Shown here: one piece after another, positions 42,754 to 53,004 of the stretch
How positions within the stretch are numbered: position 1 is the stretch's first letter
How the letters are laid out: every line of letters begins with the position of its first letter
DNA from: Trichomonas vaginalis G3
Lineage: Eukaryota > Parabasalia > Trichomonadida > Trichomonadidae
NCBI RefSeq assembly: GCF_026262505.1
Contig: NC_067205.1
Span: 17,732,001-17,796,000, forward strand
Direction: 5' to 3'
DNA: 64,000 nt
Made by a program: the position numbers and the translations under genes
The notes under the pieces: generated by a model
The model's input: the letters and a program-made list of their open reading frames with translations, nothing else
Database searches by the model: none
What the model was told of the DNA's origin: nothing

Positions 42754-43296
42754 AAGAATGACTATGGAATAACTGTGATTAAAAAATTTCACTCAAATAC
42801 ATATTATTTGTGTTATTGAATGAATCTAGTTCGGTATGTAACATGATTAATGTACATTTTATTGCATTTGATGATATTTAATTTTCAATTTGTAATTTGG
42901 AATTAATCTTAATAATATTTGCTTTTTGGTTAATGATAATGTAAGGTGTGGACCTACTGTATTGATATGAATAATAAAGGAATTTAGAATAAGCATAAAT
43001 AATCACAGGAATGTAACAATTTTTTGAAAGTTTTACAAATAATCAATGAAAATTAAAATCATGATTTATATTGATGTACTATCAAAATTACTCAAAGGAT
43101 GATAAAGACTGTTAAAATTCTGGCCGTCAGATGGGCGTATTTGAGAATGATTTGCCATCGATAAAAAGAAATTGTGAAAATGTAAAGTTTTTAATATGAA
43201 TTATCGGGCTCTGAATTTTGACGGTGAAGAATACTAGCTGTATTATACCTAAATATTACAATTATTTGATTATTTTGGTGTAAATTTTGAGCTCTG
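42754..43296. other. Intergenic AT-rich region
   Basis: About 540 bases with no gene seen. The inverted Myb duplication begins at its right edge. Confidence 0.4.
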
Positions 43297-43413
43297 AATT
43301 GATTCATGTTTTTGATCACTCATAGAATTGTTCGATTTTTTGATAGGATCACTGCTCTGAAAAAATCGAGACATTTGATAGCATTGATAAACAATCATTT
43401 TTCGAAATAGCAG

Positions 43414-43977
43414 ATGAGTATCAAGTGCGACGACTACAAGAAGACTCCAGTCCTCTACAGGAAGCGTTTTACAGCCGAGGAAGATGAACTTCTCCGCAAG
43501 CTTGCTAAAGACAACACTAACAAGACGTGGCGCGACATTGCAAAGCACCTCCCAGGAAGGAGTGCCACACAGTGCAGAGACAGATACAACCAATACCTCT
43601 TCCCGAGTGTTGTTTCCAAGCCATGGAGTGACGAAGAAGACAGAATCATTGTCGAGAAGTACAAACAATATGGTCCACACTGGTCGAAGATCTCAGAGTT
43701 TCTTCCAGGCCGCAGCGGAAGCAACATCAAGAACAGATGGAATGGTGCATTATCACGTTTCCATGGTATCCCACACAAGAAGTCGAAGCTTGAGCGTAGA
43801 CAGCCACGCAATATCTTAAATGCGCTTGCACAATCAGAAACAGCAATTGTTTCTCCATCTTCTGATGAAAGCTCAAGTGATGCTCAAGACATTTTTGACC
43901 AACTTACAGAAGGTCTCATCCAACAGGAATACGATACATTTGATCTCTTCAACAGCTGGGAAGATATCACAATGTAG
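43414..43977 (+). CDS. Two-repeat Myb transcription factor, inverted pair member A
   Basis: 187 residues. The Myb repeats are at about residues 14-62 (RFTAEEDELLRKLA, TWRDIAKHL, TQCRDRYNQYL) and 65-112 (PWSDEEDRIIVEKY, HWSKISEFL, SNIKNRWNGAL). A basic stretch follows (HKKSKLERRQPR), then an acidic serine-rich tail ending YDTFDLFNSWEDITM, similar in style to the tails of other Myb genes in this window. Codons are strikingly G/C-ended compared with neighbours, suggesting high expression. It is convergent with its identical twin at 44483. Confidence 0.93.
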   Translation: MSIKCDDYKKTPVLYRKRFTAEEDELLRKLAKDNTNKTWRDIAKHLPGRSATQCRDRYNQYLFPSVVSKPWSDEEDRIIVEKYKQYGPHWSKISEFLPGRSGSNIKNRWNGALSRFHGIPHKKSKLERRQPRNILNALAQSETAIVSPSSDESSSDAQDIFDQLTEGLIQQEYDTFDLFNSWEDITM

Positions 43978-44482
43978 AATTGTTTGTATTATTTGTTCTT
44001 TATATTATGTAAATTATTTCTATCTTAATTTATCTGAATTTCCTACTTCCAAAGATTCTTATTAAGTTTAGTTCTTCATTTCATATATAAATATATACAT
44101 ATAGATCTCTAATTTTGAGAAATATTAATTTTAATTAAATTTGATAATTACGCAACTACAATATCTTCTCATAAGTTACCCATTAATGGGGCACTATTGG
44201 TAATGAATTTTATTAAGATCAATATTGATTATAATAAAATATATGATTAATTTGGATTTTTCAATTATGAACAAAATCTACCTTATCAGAATATGAATAA
44301 TCCTAACTTACGAAGCAATAATAAAACAAAAATTAAGAGTATTTAAATTAACGGAAAAGTATTGATTTTGGGTATAAAATATATACTGATATAAGCAGTC
44401 ATTAATGTAGCGAAACCGAAATTCAGATAAATTAAGATAGAAATAATTTACATAATATAAAGAACAAATAATACAAACAATT

Positions 44483-45046
44483 CTACATTGTGATATCTTC
44501 CCAGCTGTTGAAGAGATCAAATGTATCGTATTCCTGTTGGATGAGACCTTCTGTAAGTTGGTCAAAAATGTCTTGAGCATCACTTGAGCTTTCATCAGAA
44601 GATGGAGAAACAATTGCTGTTTCTGATTGTGCAAGCGCATTTAAGATATTGCGTGGCTGTCTACGCTCAAGCTTCGACTTCTTGTGTGGGATACCATGGA
44701 AACGTGATAATGCACCATTCCATCTGTTCTTGATGTTGCTTCCGCTGCGGCCTGGAAGAAACTCTGAGATCTTCGACCAGTGTGGACCATATTGTTTGTA
44801 CTTCTCGACAATGATTCTGTCTTCTTCGTCACTCCATGGCTTGGAAACAACACTCGGGAAGAGGTATTGGTTGTATCTGTCTCTGCACTGTGTGGCACTC
44901 CTTCCTGGGAGGTGCTTTGCAATGTCGCGCCACGTCTTGTTAGTGTTGTCTTTAGCAAGCTTGCGGAGAAGTTCATCTTCCTCGGCTGTAAAACGCTTCC
45001 TGTAGAGGACTGGAGTCTTCTTGTAGTCGTCGCACTTGATACTCAT
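44483..45046 (-). CDS. Two-repeat Myb transcription factor, inverted pair member B
   Basis: The same 187-residue protein as at 43414-43977, on the opposite strand and convergent with it. The two genes share upstream DNA for ~110 bases, so both probably keep the same core promoter. Transcripts running through the 375-base spacer would be complementary over their entire length, which could yield double-stranded RNA. Confidence 0.93.
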   Translation of the reverse strand: MSIKCDDYKKTPVLYRKRFTAEEDELLRKLAKDNTNKTWRDIAKHLPGRSATQCRDRYNQYLFPSVVSKPWSDEEDRIIVEKYKQYGPHWSKISEFLPGRSGSNIKNRWNGALSRFHGIPHKKSKLERRQPRNILNALAQSETAIVSPSSDESSSDAQDIFDQLTEGLIQQEYDTFDLFNSWEDITM

Positions 45047-45163
45047 CTGCTATTTCGAAAAATGATTGTTTATCAATGCTATCAAATGTCTCGATTTTTT
45101 CAGAGCAGTGATCCTATCAAAAAATCGAACAATTCTATGAGTGATCAAAACATGAATTAATTA

Positions 45164-46222
45164 TCCGAATTAGTCATATTCGCTTATATAAAACATTTAT
45201 CAGGAGACAGCTAAATTTAATTTGAAAAGGAAGTTTTTACACTCTATCGTTCAGATCGCATTTTCACTAATTAATGATCAACTATACAACTCAGATTGTT
45301 TATTTTCAAAAGGTCTCAAATCAACTCCGATAATTTAGAGTTCTTTCAAAAATTTTGACACTCAAAAATAATTGTAAATTAACCCCCTCTACGGGCATTC
45401 AAAAACTTCTAAATTTACATGACACTGTTTCGGTAATGATTTAATATTCTTCAAGTTCGAATAGGATATTTCAATTATTATTAAGTTTTCAACGTTACAA
45501 ATTTCAAAATTTCTATTATTCTTCTTAAATATTTATATTCATGCATTTTAAATACTATTTATTTCATAACTTTATATTTGCGATATTTTTTTTTATTAAT
45601 TAATTCAATTTATTAAATATTTCACATCGTTTATTAAATTTATTTTCAAGCGTAATTGATGTTAGATATTAAATGGATGTTTTTCATTTTTTGTATTATT
45701 TTATTTCAAAATTGTTGCGTAAATTTTATTTCCTAAAAAATTTGATGCTTGATCCCATTTTACTATTTTCCAATACAGTTGATTCGGTTTCTCTGGAAGC
45801 TACAATCTCGTTTTAAAATTTTTAATATTTGCAATAAACTGTACAAATTAAATATGAAGCTGTATTTTTACATCTATACTAGAATTTGGTCAGGAAATTC
45901 ACTTAAATTCATTCTTTGAAGAATTTAATTCGGCAATTGATTAAATATGCTGAAACAATGAATTGTGATGGTTTCCATAGGTAAAAATGGTATGTAGCGA
46001 ATTAATGCTTATCTTCCAATAGCATGAAACAATATCTACACCATTCAAGAGATAGATAAACAAAAATTTTGAAAAGTAAGGTTGTCACCGTAAGTTACAA
46101 TTCAAATTAATCGCCAAAAGTGTTCAGCATCAAGAATATCAGTTAGGGTACCCAGTCATGAATTAAACAATTGTTATGATTTAAAATGCCTTAATTAACA
46201 AAATCAAAATATTAAAATTCAA
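45164..46222. other. Intergenic AT-rich region
   Basis: About 1.06 kb with no gene or notable repeat seen. Confidence 0.4.
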
Positions 46223-46363
46223 AATTCTCAGACATACGATTATTTTTGATTCAAATGCTGTTCGGCATTAAAAGCAAAAATAATCATATACCTGAGAATT
46301 ACACTTTTCCGACATTTTTGGGTCGCTTCGCGCCCCTGACAAAACATCGGAAAAGTGTAAATT
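46223..46363. mobile_element. Two-hairpin element, copy 2 (reverse orientation)
   Basis: This is the reverse complement of 22723-22866 with a few differences. It reads ATTCTCAGACATACG to GAGAATT (hairpin b) and then ACACTTTTCCGA to TCGGAAAAGTGT (hairpin a, with inner GGGTCGCTTCGCGCCCC). TTCAAAATT and AATTTTGAA lie just outside and extend the symmetry. It lies 130 bases beyond the 3' end of the ABC transporter gene. Confidence 0.88.
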
Positions 46364-46492
46364 TTGAAATAAAATTAGGTAAAATATAATAGTCATATTA
46401 TATACATGGCCATCATAAATGGATGAATCTAAGTGAAGTTAATTATATTAATTTCAAATTATATATAAACAGTTATTGATTTTGAGGCGAAC

Positions 46493-48319
46493 TTATGCAT
46501 TTAATTGTATCTTTACAAGTTCATAGTAAATTCCGCGTTTGGAAATAAGTTCGTCGTGACTGCCTTCTTCAACAAGTTCACCATCATCAAAAACAAAGAT
46601 GTGTGATGCACATCGGATAGTACCAAGGCGGTGTGCAATGATGATTGATGTTCGTTCGGACATAACTGCACGAAGTGCTTTCTCAACTTTCTTCTCACTA
46701 ACTGAGTCGAGTGCTGCTGTTGCTTCGTCTGTGATGAGAACTGATGGATTCTTAAGAACTGCACGTGCAATAGCAATTCGTTGACGTTGTCCACCACTAA
46801 GTGTTGTGCCTTTCTCACCAACTTTAGAGTCGTATTGTTGTGGAAGTTTCATGATGAAGTTGTGTGCAAATGCAATCTTAGCTGCTTTCTCGACTTCTTC
46901 CTTGCTGCTGTCTGGTTTCCCATAAAGAATGTTGTCACGAACACTAAGTGTAAACAAACTGCTGTCTTGTTGAACAACACCGATGTTCCTGTGAAGGAAT
47001 GATGCTGAGTATTCTTTGATATTGACATCATCAATGAAAATACTGCCTTCATTAACATCGTAAAATCGTAATAACAACTGAACAATAGTACTCTTACCAC
47101 ATCCACTGTGACCAACAAATGCAACGATGTCTCCTGTTTTGATTTTGAATGAAACATTCTTCAATACCCACTGATCTCTTGTTGGATACTTGAACCAAAC
47201 ATTTCTAAACTCAATATTTCCTTTCAATTCCGATGGTTCGTAGCCACTTGTCAAATCTACAGATTCATTATTTTCAAGTAACTCAAAAATACGATCGGCA
47301 GCTTCAATACTTCTTGCTTCACGATTGGCAGTTGCTAAAAGCATGCCTAGAAGGAAAGAAAACAAATTGACAATTCGTAAAATCGCAAATAAATCTCCAG
47401 CAGAGATTTTATTGCGTAAAATTAAAAATCCGTCAAACGATAGAACGACCGACCATGTTCCTTGGTTCAACATATGACCACCTCGGAATGATAAAGAAAA
47501 TATTCCATGAGAAACTCTTTCTAAATGGCAGGAACGGCTGACAATGTTGTAGTATTTCTCGTACTCGTTTTTCTCTTGGTTATATGAATAAATTACTCTT
47601 GGATTTGACATTGATTCAAGAGCTACTGTTAAAGCTTTAGCATTTACCTTTGATTTAGCTCTCATATTGCTAACAGCGTAGTTTTTGATTGCTCGAAGTA
47701 TTACGGCGTTAAAAAGTGTAATAAATAATGAAAAACAAGTAATTGGTGCACTAATTGTAAATCCGACAATTATAGATGATATCAATTGACCTATGTTTCG
47801 CAATTGCGTGTATTTCGAGAAATTAAAGACAGAAGAAACTTGCCCAGCATCCTCATTTAGTAAATTTAAAGAATCTCCAATAGATGTTTTGTCAAAATAA
47901 GTAACATCACTTTGCATGTACTTTTTAAATATAACTCGTTTAACTTTGCAGTTAATAATCGAACCAATTTGATTCCAAAATGTATTATTAACGAGATTTA
48001 ATATTGAATTAGTGATAGCCATAATAAACATGTATAATGAATACTTCTTGATCAAAGGAATTGGATCATCTGTTAATAACGAATCAATGATTTTACCGGC
48101 GTATAAATTTGACTGAATAGCTGTATATCCTACAACAAATGATGGAATAAAAACCAAAAAATACTTCGGTTTTCTATAAAAAAACCAATACATTTTATGA
48201 AGAAAAGGAATCTTTTGATATTTCGATTTCTTTTGCGTGATTTCCTCAACAATCTCTTTCACTTCTTCTGGGTTATCTTGAAGCAATAATGCTTGATTTG
48301 TATCATCCTTTTCTCCCAT
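46493..48319 (-). CDS. ABC half-transporter, ABCB/MDR-like
   Basis: 608 residues with one membrane domain (about six segments, residues ~50-330) and one nucleotide-binding domain: Walker A GHSGCGKST, Q loop VVQQDSSLF, signature TLSGGQRQR, Walker B SVLITDEATAALD, and H loop IIIAHRLGT. The exporter-type order and the D loop after Walker B are complete, so it is probably active as a dimer. Half-size B-type transporters export lipids, peptides or drugs across plasma or organelle membranes; the substrate cannot be told. The N-terminus is charged, without a targeting peptide. It starts at the only plausible ATG, 48319. Confidence 0.92.
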   Translation of the reverse strand: MGEKDDTNQALLLQDNPEEVKEIVEEITQKKSKYQKIPFLHKMYWFFYRKPKYFLVFIPSFVVGYTAIQSNLYAGKIIDSLLTDDPIPLIKKYSLYMFIMAITNSILNLVNNTFWNQIGSIINCKVKRVIFKKYMQSDVTYFDKTSIGDSLNLLNEDAGQVSSVFNFSKYTQLRNIGQLISSIIVGFTISAPITCFSLFITLFNAVILRAIKNYAVSNMRAKSKVNAKALTVALESMSNPRVIYSYNQEKNEYEKYYNIVSRSCHLERVSHGIFSLSFRGGHMLNQGTWSVVLSFDGFLILRNKISAGDLFAILRIVNLFSFLLGMLLATANREARSIEAADRIFELLENNESVDLTSGYEPSELKGNIEFRNVWFKYPTRDQWVLKNVSFKIKTGDIVAFVGHSGCGKSTIVQLLLRFYDVNEGSIFIDDVNIKEYSASFLHRNIGVVQQDSSLFTLSVRDNILYGKPDSSKEEVEKAAKIAFAHNFIMKLPQQYDSKVGEKGTTLSGGQRQRIAIARAVLKNPSVLITDEATAALDSVSEKKVEKALRAVMSERTSIIIAHRLGTIRCASHIFVFDDGELVEEGSHDELISKRGIYYELVKIQLNA

Positions 48320-49213
48320 TGATTTTGAAAAGAAAATTTTGAATAAAAATTTGGAGAAATAAAATGTGTTTTTATTATATACTTTGTGGCATTTATTATA
48401 TCTTGAATTGTTTTTGATGCCGATATCAAATAATAGTCATTTTTACAATTTTTCAAAATCAAATTCTTTAGAAATGATATTACTCTTGATGAAATGAGTA
48501 AGGACACATATTAGATGTTACGAATCTTTAAGTTAAAGATCTGTCTCAATACCTCAACGAATTAAACGATCATTGATTATTGAGACAATATGGGTAAAAA
48601 GGGAAAAAATGTGAAAGATAACAAAACCCAAAATTAATGAAAATTAACTCGAAAAATATGTTATATGTACAATAACAAATCGATATCCGAGATATATTTT
48701 TTTTGTCATGAGCCCTCTATGGAATAATAAGCTATAACAAATCTCAATCTGCCTGGCAAAGGCAAATGACGGCAAAACCGCGTCAGAAGCTCTCAAAATT
48801 GTGGGAAAGATTGGGATAAGCTTATTTTCCGCCTACGTTAATTGTTCTAATAAAATAAATCTCTAAATACGTTCTAAACACATCTTATTCATTAGAATTA
48901 AGTGATTAAGATATAAGTTAAGATTTTTATTTTAAGTAGTATATGTGGAAGGGTTGTGTGACTTTTTTTGTAAACGTAAGAATTCATACAATATCGAGCG
49001 ATTTTGTATCATTTTTTTTAACATATGAAGTAAAAAATGTATGATTCTTACGGTTTTTATTCTTACGTTTTTGAATAAATCAAGATTTAAAAAATTTTCA
49101 AAATTGTAAGACATTTACACTCAGCCCAAACATAATGAAATAAACGCATTAAAAAAATTAACATTAATTTTAAAATAATATATTTTATCTTTTATAAAAG
49201 AAGCTATATATAG
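48320..49213. other. Intergenic region with a weak inverted-repeat element
   Basis: GGAATAATAAGCT (48721) and AGCTTATTTTCC (ending 48830) form an imperfect inverted pair enclosing TGCCTGGCAAAGGCA. It may be a MITE remnant. The rest is AT-rich without a gene, and no Maverick terminal inverted repeat was recognised. Confidence 0.4.
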
Positions 49214-49444
49214 ATGATGTCAGATATTCCGCGATTAATTAAACATTGTTTAAATCCTGAATGGATTAAACTTCAATTTAAAAATGAAGATTGTGAATTA
49301 TTAAATGAATATGAAAGCCAAAATAAGCTAATGAGGTATAAATATAATGATAAAGAATATTTAATTTCATGGAATCAATGGAGTCATAATCAAAGACCTC
49401 ATAAACGAGAAGAAGAAATTGAAAATAATTATTTTCATGAATGA
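49214..49444 (+). CDS. Small Maverick-region protein, unknown
   Basis: 76 residues, acidic at the end (KREEEIENNYF), with tryptophans in EYLISWNQWSHNQ. No family is recognised. Position at the left edge of the Maverick block and codon use suggest that it belongs to the element. Confidence 0.5.
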   Translation: MMSDIPRLIKHCLNPEWIKLQFKNEDCELLNEYESQNKLMRYKYNDKEYLISWNQWSHNQRPHKREEEIENNYFHE

Positions 49445-49495
49445 AAAATAAACTTTAAAAAGAATTTGATGAGTTCAACATTGAACTTTAAGAAA

Positions 49496-49861
49496 CTAAT
49501 GATTATTTGAATTTATGAAATCAATTATTTGATTCATTCTTTCTTCAATCTCTTCTATTCTTTTTGTTAAATCATCAATTTTCATTAATGAGGTGATTCT
49601 TGATTGAGGAATAGATTTCAAACTAACCACCCCTTTTATTTTTGAAATTTTGAATCCATCAACTTTAAACATTTTATTCAATTTACATGTTGTCAATTCT
49701 TCAAATAATTTTTTATTATTAGCATAATAGTCATTAAATTCTTCAACAGATGAAAAAATTTTTATTTCAGTAATTGGTTTAACAACATTTATTTTTTGAA
49801 CATTTTCACTTTCATTTATTTCTTCCTTCTCTGTTTCATTTATTTTTAAAATCGGTTTCAT
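49496..49861 (-). CDS. Maverick-region protein with C-terminal coiled coil
   Basis: 121 residues. An acidic N-terminus (NETEKEEINESENVQ) is followed by a compact middle with VEEFNDYY and NKMFKVDGFKISKIKG, and a C-terminal heptad-like helix (LTKRIEEIEERMNQIIDFI) that would dimerise. It could be a DNA-binding or scaffold protein. No database family can be named. It is convergent with the gene at 49214 and divergent from that at 49928. Confidence 0.55.
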   Translation of the reverse strand: MKPILKINETEKEEINESENVQKINVVKPITEIKIFSSVEEFNDYYANNKKLFEELTTCKLNKMFKVDGFKISKIKGVVSLKSIPQSRITSLMKIDDLTKRIEEIEERMNQIIDFINSNNH

Positions 49862-49927
49862 TTATCATTAAATAAAAATTAGAATATAAGTGATGAAATA
49901 TATTTTTTAATTAATATTAAATCAGAA

Positions 49928-50164
49928 ATGGCTGCAGGATTCTTTAAAAAATTATGGGATGGAATTAAGAAAGCTGCGGGTTGGGTTTATAAAAAGATTA
50001 TTAAACCTGTAGCAAACTTTTTAGCACCAGTAGCGAAAACGGCAGGAACTATCATAGGTGGAGTATTAGGTACTAAAGCAGGTAATCCGGCGATGGGAGC
50101 ACAAGCAGGTAACGCAGTTGGTGGAATTGCTGAAGGAATACTTAATAAAATAGGAGGTAGATAG
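49928..50164 (+). CDS. Small amphipathic, glycine-rich capsid-associated protein
   Basis: 78 residues: an amphipathic basic N-terminal helix (MAAGFFKKLWDGIKKAAGW) followed by a Gly/Ala-rich hydrophobic part (GTIIGGVLGTKAG, AVGGIAEGIL) resembling a glycine zipper. Such architecture is typical of small membrane-active minor capsid or lytic proteins of adenovirus-like particles, but the assignment is by character only. The first eleven residues match those of the convergent gene at 50189-50404. Confidence 0.6.
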   Translation: MAAGFFKKLWDGIKKAAGWVYKKIIKPVANFLAPVAKTAGTIIGGVLGTKAGNPAMGAQAGNAVGGIAEGILNKIGGR

Positions 50165-50188
50165 TGGAAAAATAAATAAATATTATTT

Positions 50189-50404
50189 TTATCTTAGTAT
50201 CGGTTGAAGTCTTTGATAAACTTTTTCTCCTTTATTTAATATTTCTCTTATTGGGGCGGCTTTTGGTGTTATTGATTCAGCAACGTCACTAATTGCTTCT
50301 TTATTCTTAAATATCCAATTTGCTCCTTTCTTCATTGTTTCCCAAACTTTATGCGCTCCTCTTTTTACTTTATCCCACAGTTTCTTAAAGAATCCTGCAG
50401 CCAT
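50189..50404 (-). CDS. Second small amphipathic protein sharing the MAAGFFKKLWD start
   Basis: 71 residues beginning MAAGFFKKLWDKVKRGAHK, basic and amphipathic, with a tail (KAAPIREILNKGEKVYQ) unlike its neighbour. The genes are tail to tail with 24 bases between stops. The shared N-terminus suggests a common membrane-binding or packaging signal attached to two different bodies. Confidence 0.6.
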   Translation of the reverse strand: MAAGFFKKLWDKVKRGAHKVWETMKKGANWIFKNKEAISDVAESITPKAAPIREILNKGEKVYQRLQPILR

Positions 50405-50473
50405 AGTTGATTATTTCATTAAAATTAAAAATTCATTTTCATCTTTTAATTTTGATTTTTTATTTAATAATAA

Positions 50474-52114
50474 ATGACGACTAACTATTTGGTGCCAAAC
50501 ACTAAACCGATTAATGGAAATGTGTTTCATTCATTCGAAAAGATAAATGAAATATTCGCAAAGAATGACGGTAGAAGATATTATAGAGAACTTGAAAGTT
50601 CATGCTATGACTCTGATGCTCCATATTTTGATGATAAACAAACTCATTTAAGAATTACAAATCCAGCTCATGATGTGAACCAATTAGGTGACACATATAT
50701 TAAACGCAAAGTTAAAGCAACTCTAGTTTCAAATAAAGCTTTCACATGTGATGCCGCGTTTAAATGCATGCGTTTATTCGTTGGTTACAAATCATCAAAT
50801 CAAAGCTTTAAACAATTAGAAGTAGAAACTGAAAGAGGTGATGCCGGTTATCTTCAGATGGATTGCGCACGTGAATCTTTTGCATTTGCAACATATAAAC
50901 CAAAATCAGAAAGGAAAGTTAAAAAGTTTGTTCATTCGTTATATAATAATGTTCAAAAATATGATAACTCAGTATGTGGTAAATATATTGACCCTTCAGA
51001 AGTTTTCGAGAACGCAAATAAAGAAGTTGATGTCACTTTTGATATGATTATTCCGGTAAATGATTTGTTAGCATTTCAGGCGTTCGATGATTATCCTAAA
51101 TCATTTGGTGATATCATTCTTAAATATTATGTTTTCAGGGATACTTTAGTATTTTGTCAGGTTGATCCGTTAAGAGTTGCTGATTTACAAAATTACGTTT
51201 ATGAAAAGATAACTGATGAAAATTATGAAAAGATTATGAATCATGTTTATAAATATGATCGCAAATTCCAACAAATCGGACTTCCTGCCAAATTAATTAC
51301 AAGCTTAGCCGCTACATCTGCTGACGCAACAGTTGATGACGTTATTATTTCATGCACAAAGATGGAAGTTTTAGAGGATAAATGCATTACACCAGGATAC
51401 GGTTTAATTGAAGAATCAGTTAAAGCAATACCACGTTTATTCAGTAAGGAAGATCCATTCATGATTCCAGCTCAACATATTGACGTTCGTTCACTAAATG
51501 GAGGTTGCATCACTCCTGAAGGTATTAGCTCAGATTTCTCATATGCTCTTCATAATGTTACAGATGTTGTGTTAACATTTCCGAAGAATGCAATGCAAAG
51601 AACGGTTTTAGAAAATCCAATGCTTCGAGGTCTTCAGGTCACTATAGATTCCAGAAACTTCCCCGATCAAGCGATGACCACAGTGGGCGACATATTCTTT
51701 ACACGCATGCTTCAAGCTTCTGATTTAGATGGAGTGAATGAATGCACAGAAGAATACGAGGACTCATTAACTAGACCACTGAATGATGATAATGGCACGC
51801 CATTAGCTAGAACATGGAAAGACCAAACTTCATTCTTATGCACTATTCCAGTTCAACGTGATGGAGCGGGTATATTCTTTGATGGATTAGAAACTTTCAA
51901 CTCACAAGTTACAGTACAAGTGAAAGCTTATCCAATCATTCAGGGTGTAAATGACACTTACTGTTCAAAGGTGACAAATCCTCCTCAGGTTTGGTTTACT
52001 AGGACTACATATTGGACGTGGACACCGGACGAAGGTTTGAAATATCATCCAACAGGTACACCACCACAGTATAGAAGTTCATATGATGAAATATTGATGA
52101 ATAGAAATGTTTAA
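50474..52114 (+). CDS. Probable Maverick major capsid protein
   Basis: 546 residues, mostly beta-strand in character, without membrane segments or enzyme motifs. Length, position beside the packaging ATPase and small amphipathic genes, and a C-terminal half rich in aromatic and proline-containing strands fit a double jelly-roll capsid protein of Mavericks, which would form icosahedral shells. The frame is intact. I could not verify the fold; the call rests on context, length and composition. Confidence 0.6.
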   Translation: MTTNYLVPNTKPINGNVFHSFEKINEIFAKNDGRRYYRELESSCYDSDAPYFDDKQTHLRITNPAHDVNQLGDTYIKRKVKATLVSNKAFTCDAAFKCMRLFVGYKSSNQSFKQLEVETERGDAGYLQMDCARESFAFATYKPKSERKVKKFVHSLYNNVQKYDNSVCGKYIDPSEVFENANKEVDVTFDMIIPVNDLLAFQAFDDYPKSFGDIILKYYVFRDTLVFCQVDPLRVADLQNYVYEKITDENYEKIMNHVYKYDRKFQQIGLPAKLITSLAATSADATVDDVIISCTKMEVLEDKCITPGYGLIEESVKAIPRLFSKEDPFMIPAQHIDVRSLNGGCITPEGISSDFSYALHNVTDVVLTFPKNAMQRTVLENPMLRGLQVTIDSRNFPDQAMTTVGDIFFTRMLQASDLDGVNECTEEYEDSLTRPLNDDNGTPLARTWKDQTSFLCTIPVQRDGAGIFFDGLETFNSQVTVQVKAYPIIQGVNDTYCSKVTNPPQVWFTRTTYWTWTPDEGLKYHPTGTPPQYRSSYDEILMNRNV

Positions 52115-52138
52115 AATTATAAATTTATTTTTGATTAA

Positions 52139-52258
52139 ATGGATTTAAATTCATCCACCACTTATGAAGAATTAGCAGGAGTATATAATACATACGTAGA
52201 TGATATGATTAATGAAGCATTGAGTGATAATAGAAATGCTCTATCTAAGGAAAATTAA
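52139..52258 (+). CDS. 39-residue acidic Maverick-region peptide
   Basis: It starts MDLNSSTTYEELAGVY and ends in NALSKEN. Its TAA overlaps the ATG of the packaging ATPase (TAATG at 52256-52260), which suggests coupled translation or tight packing. No family is recognised. Confidence 0.5.
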   Translation: MDLNSSTTYEELAGVYNTYVDDMINEALSDNRNALSKEN

Positions 52259-52964
52259 TGAAAATTCCATATTCTGAATGTTACTTAAATTCAATCACTG
52301 CAGCAATTGGTAAACAAAATAAGGGTAAAACATTAACGATATTAAAAAAATTATCATTATTGCTAACACTTCCCCCTATTCACATGTGTTAATTTATATC
52401 AACCGTTCAGGTTCACCTTCAGATGATACATTTGAATCTTTAAAGCATTTAATCAAAATTCCAATTATTTATTTATCACAAGAAGAAGCAGAAGATTATT
52501 TAAAAAACTTTTTAATGTATAAAGAATTATATAATACAATCAAGAAGCAAGGATTAGAGGATAAAATTATTGATAAACAACAGGATGAATTATTTGAAAC
52601 ACTTTCTATTTCAAATTTTGATAGAGAATTTTTGCATTCACTCATTTTTCTAGATGATGCAGTGAAATCAAAACTAATAACAAATGAGAAATCCTATTTT
52701 AATCAGTTATTAACTCAATGTCGACACATTCAGTGTTCATTCTTCATGGCTGTTCAATACTTCAAAGCATTAAGCACAAACATTAAATCAAATCTATCAA
52801 CCCTTTTCATTTTCAGTGGGTTTAGTCGTCAACAGTTGAACGTTATGCTTTATCAAGTGAATCTACCAATGAGCATTAATGAACTTTACACACAATATCA
52901 GCAATTAGGTGAACATGGGAAAATAATAGTTGATTTAAATAAAGGAAGTGTTAAATTTGATTAA
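52258..52964 (+). pseudogene. Maverick FtsK/HerA-type packaging ATPase, frameshifted
   Basis: It would power DNA packaging into capsids. The first frame from 52258 contains Walker A (IGKQNKGKTLTI) and terminates at 52391. A one-base indel, most likely in the A7 run near 52345-52351, moves the remainder to the frame that continues to 52964. That part holds the Walker B (SLIFLDDAV) and a sensor-like stretch (FMAVQYFKAL followed by basic residues). The total length of ~235 residues is normal for the family. A homopolymer break may also be a sequencing error. Confidence 0.8.
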
Positions 52965-53004
52965 CTTTTTATAATTAATTTTTATTTTTTATTTATAATT
53001 AAAC

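Larger units (their letters stand above)
43297..45163. repeat. Inverted duplication of a Myb gene, ~746 bp arms
   Basis: Arm A is about 43297-44042 and arm B is its inverse at 44418-45163, separated by 375 unrelated bases. Both arms contain an entire Myb gene with ~110 bases upstream and ~65 downstream. The 187-codon coding regions give the same protein, and I saw only small differences (an A or T run) at the outer edge. A long palindrome of this kind can form a cruciform or come from a recent inverted duplication; an assembly artefact is also possible. Confidence 0.95.

Noticed and set aside
43270-43811. Minus-strand frames of 118-136 codons over the Myb gene
   Set aside because: They mirror the G/C-biased codons of the Myb gene on the other strand and have no features of their own.
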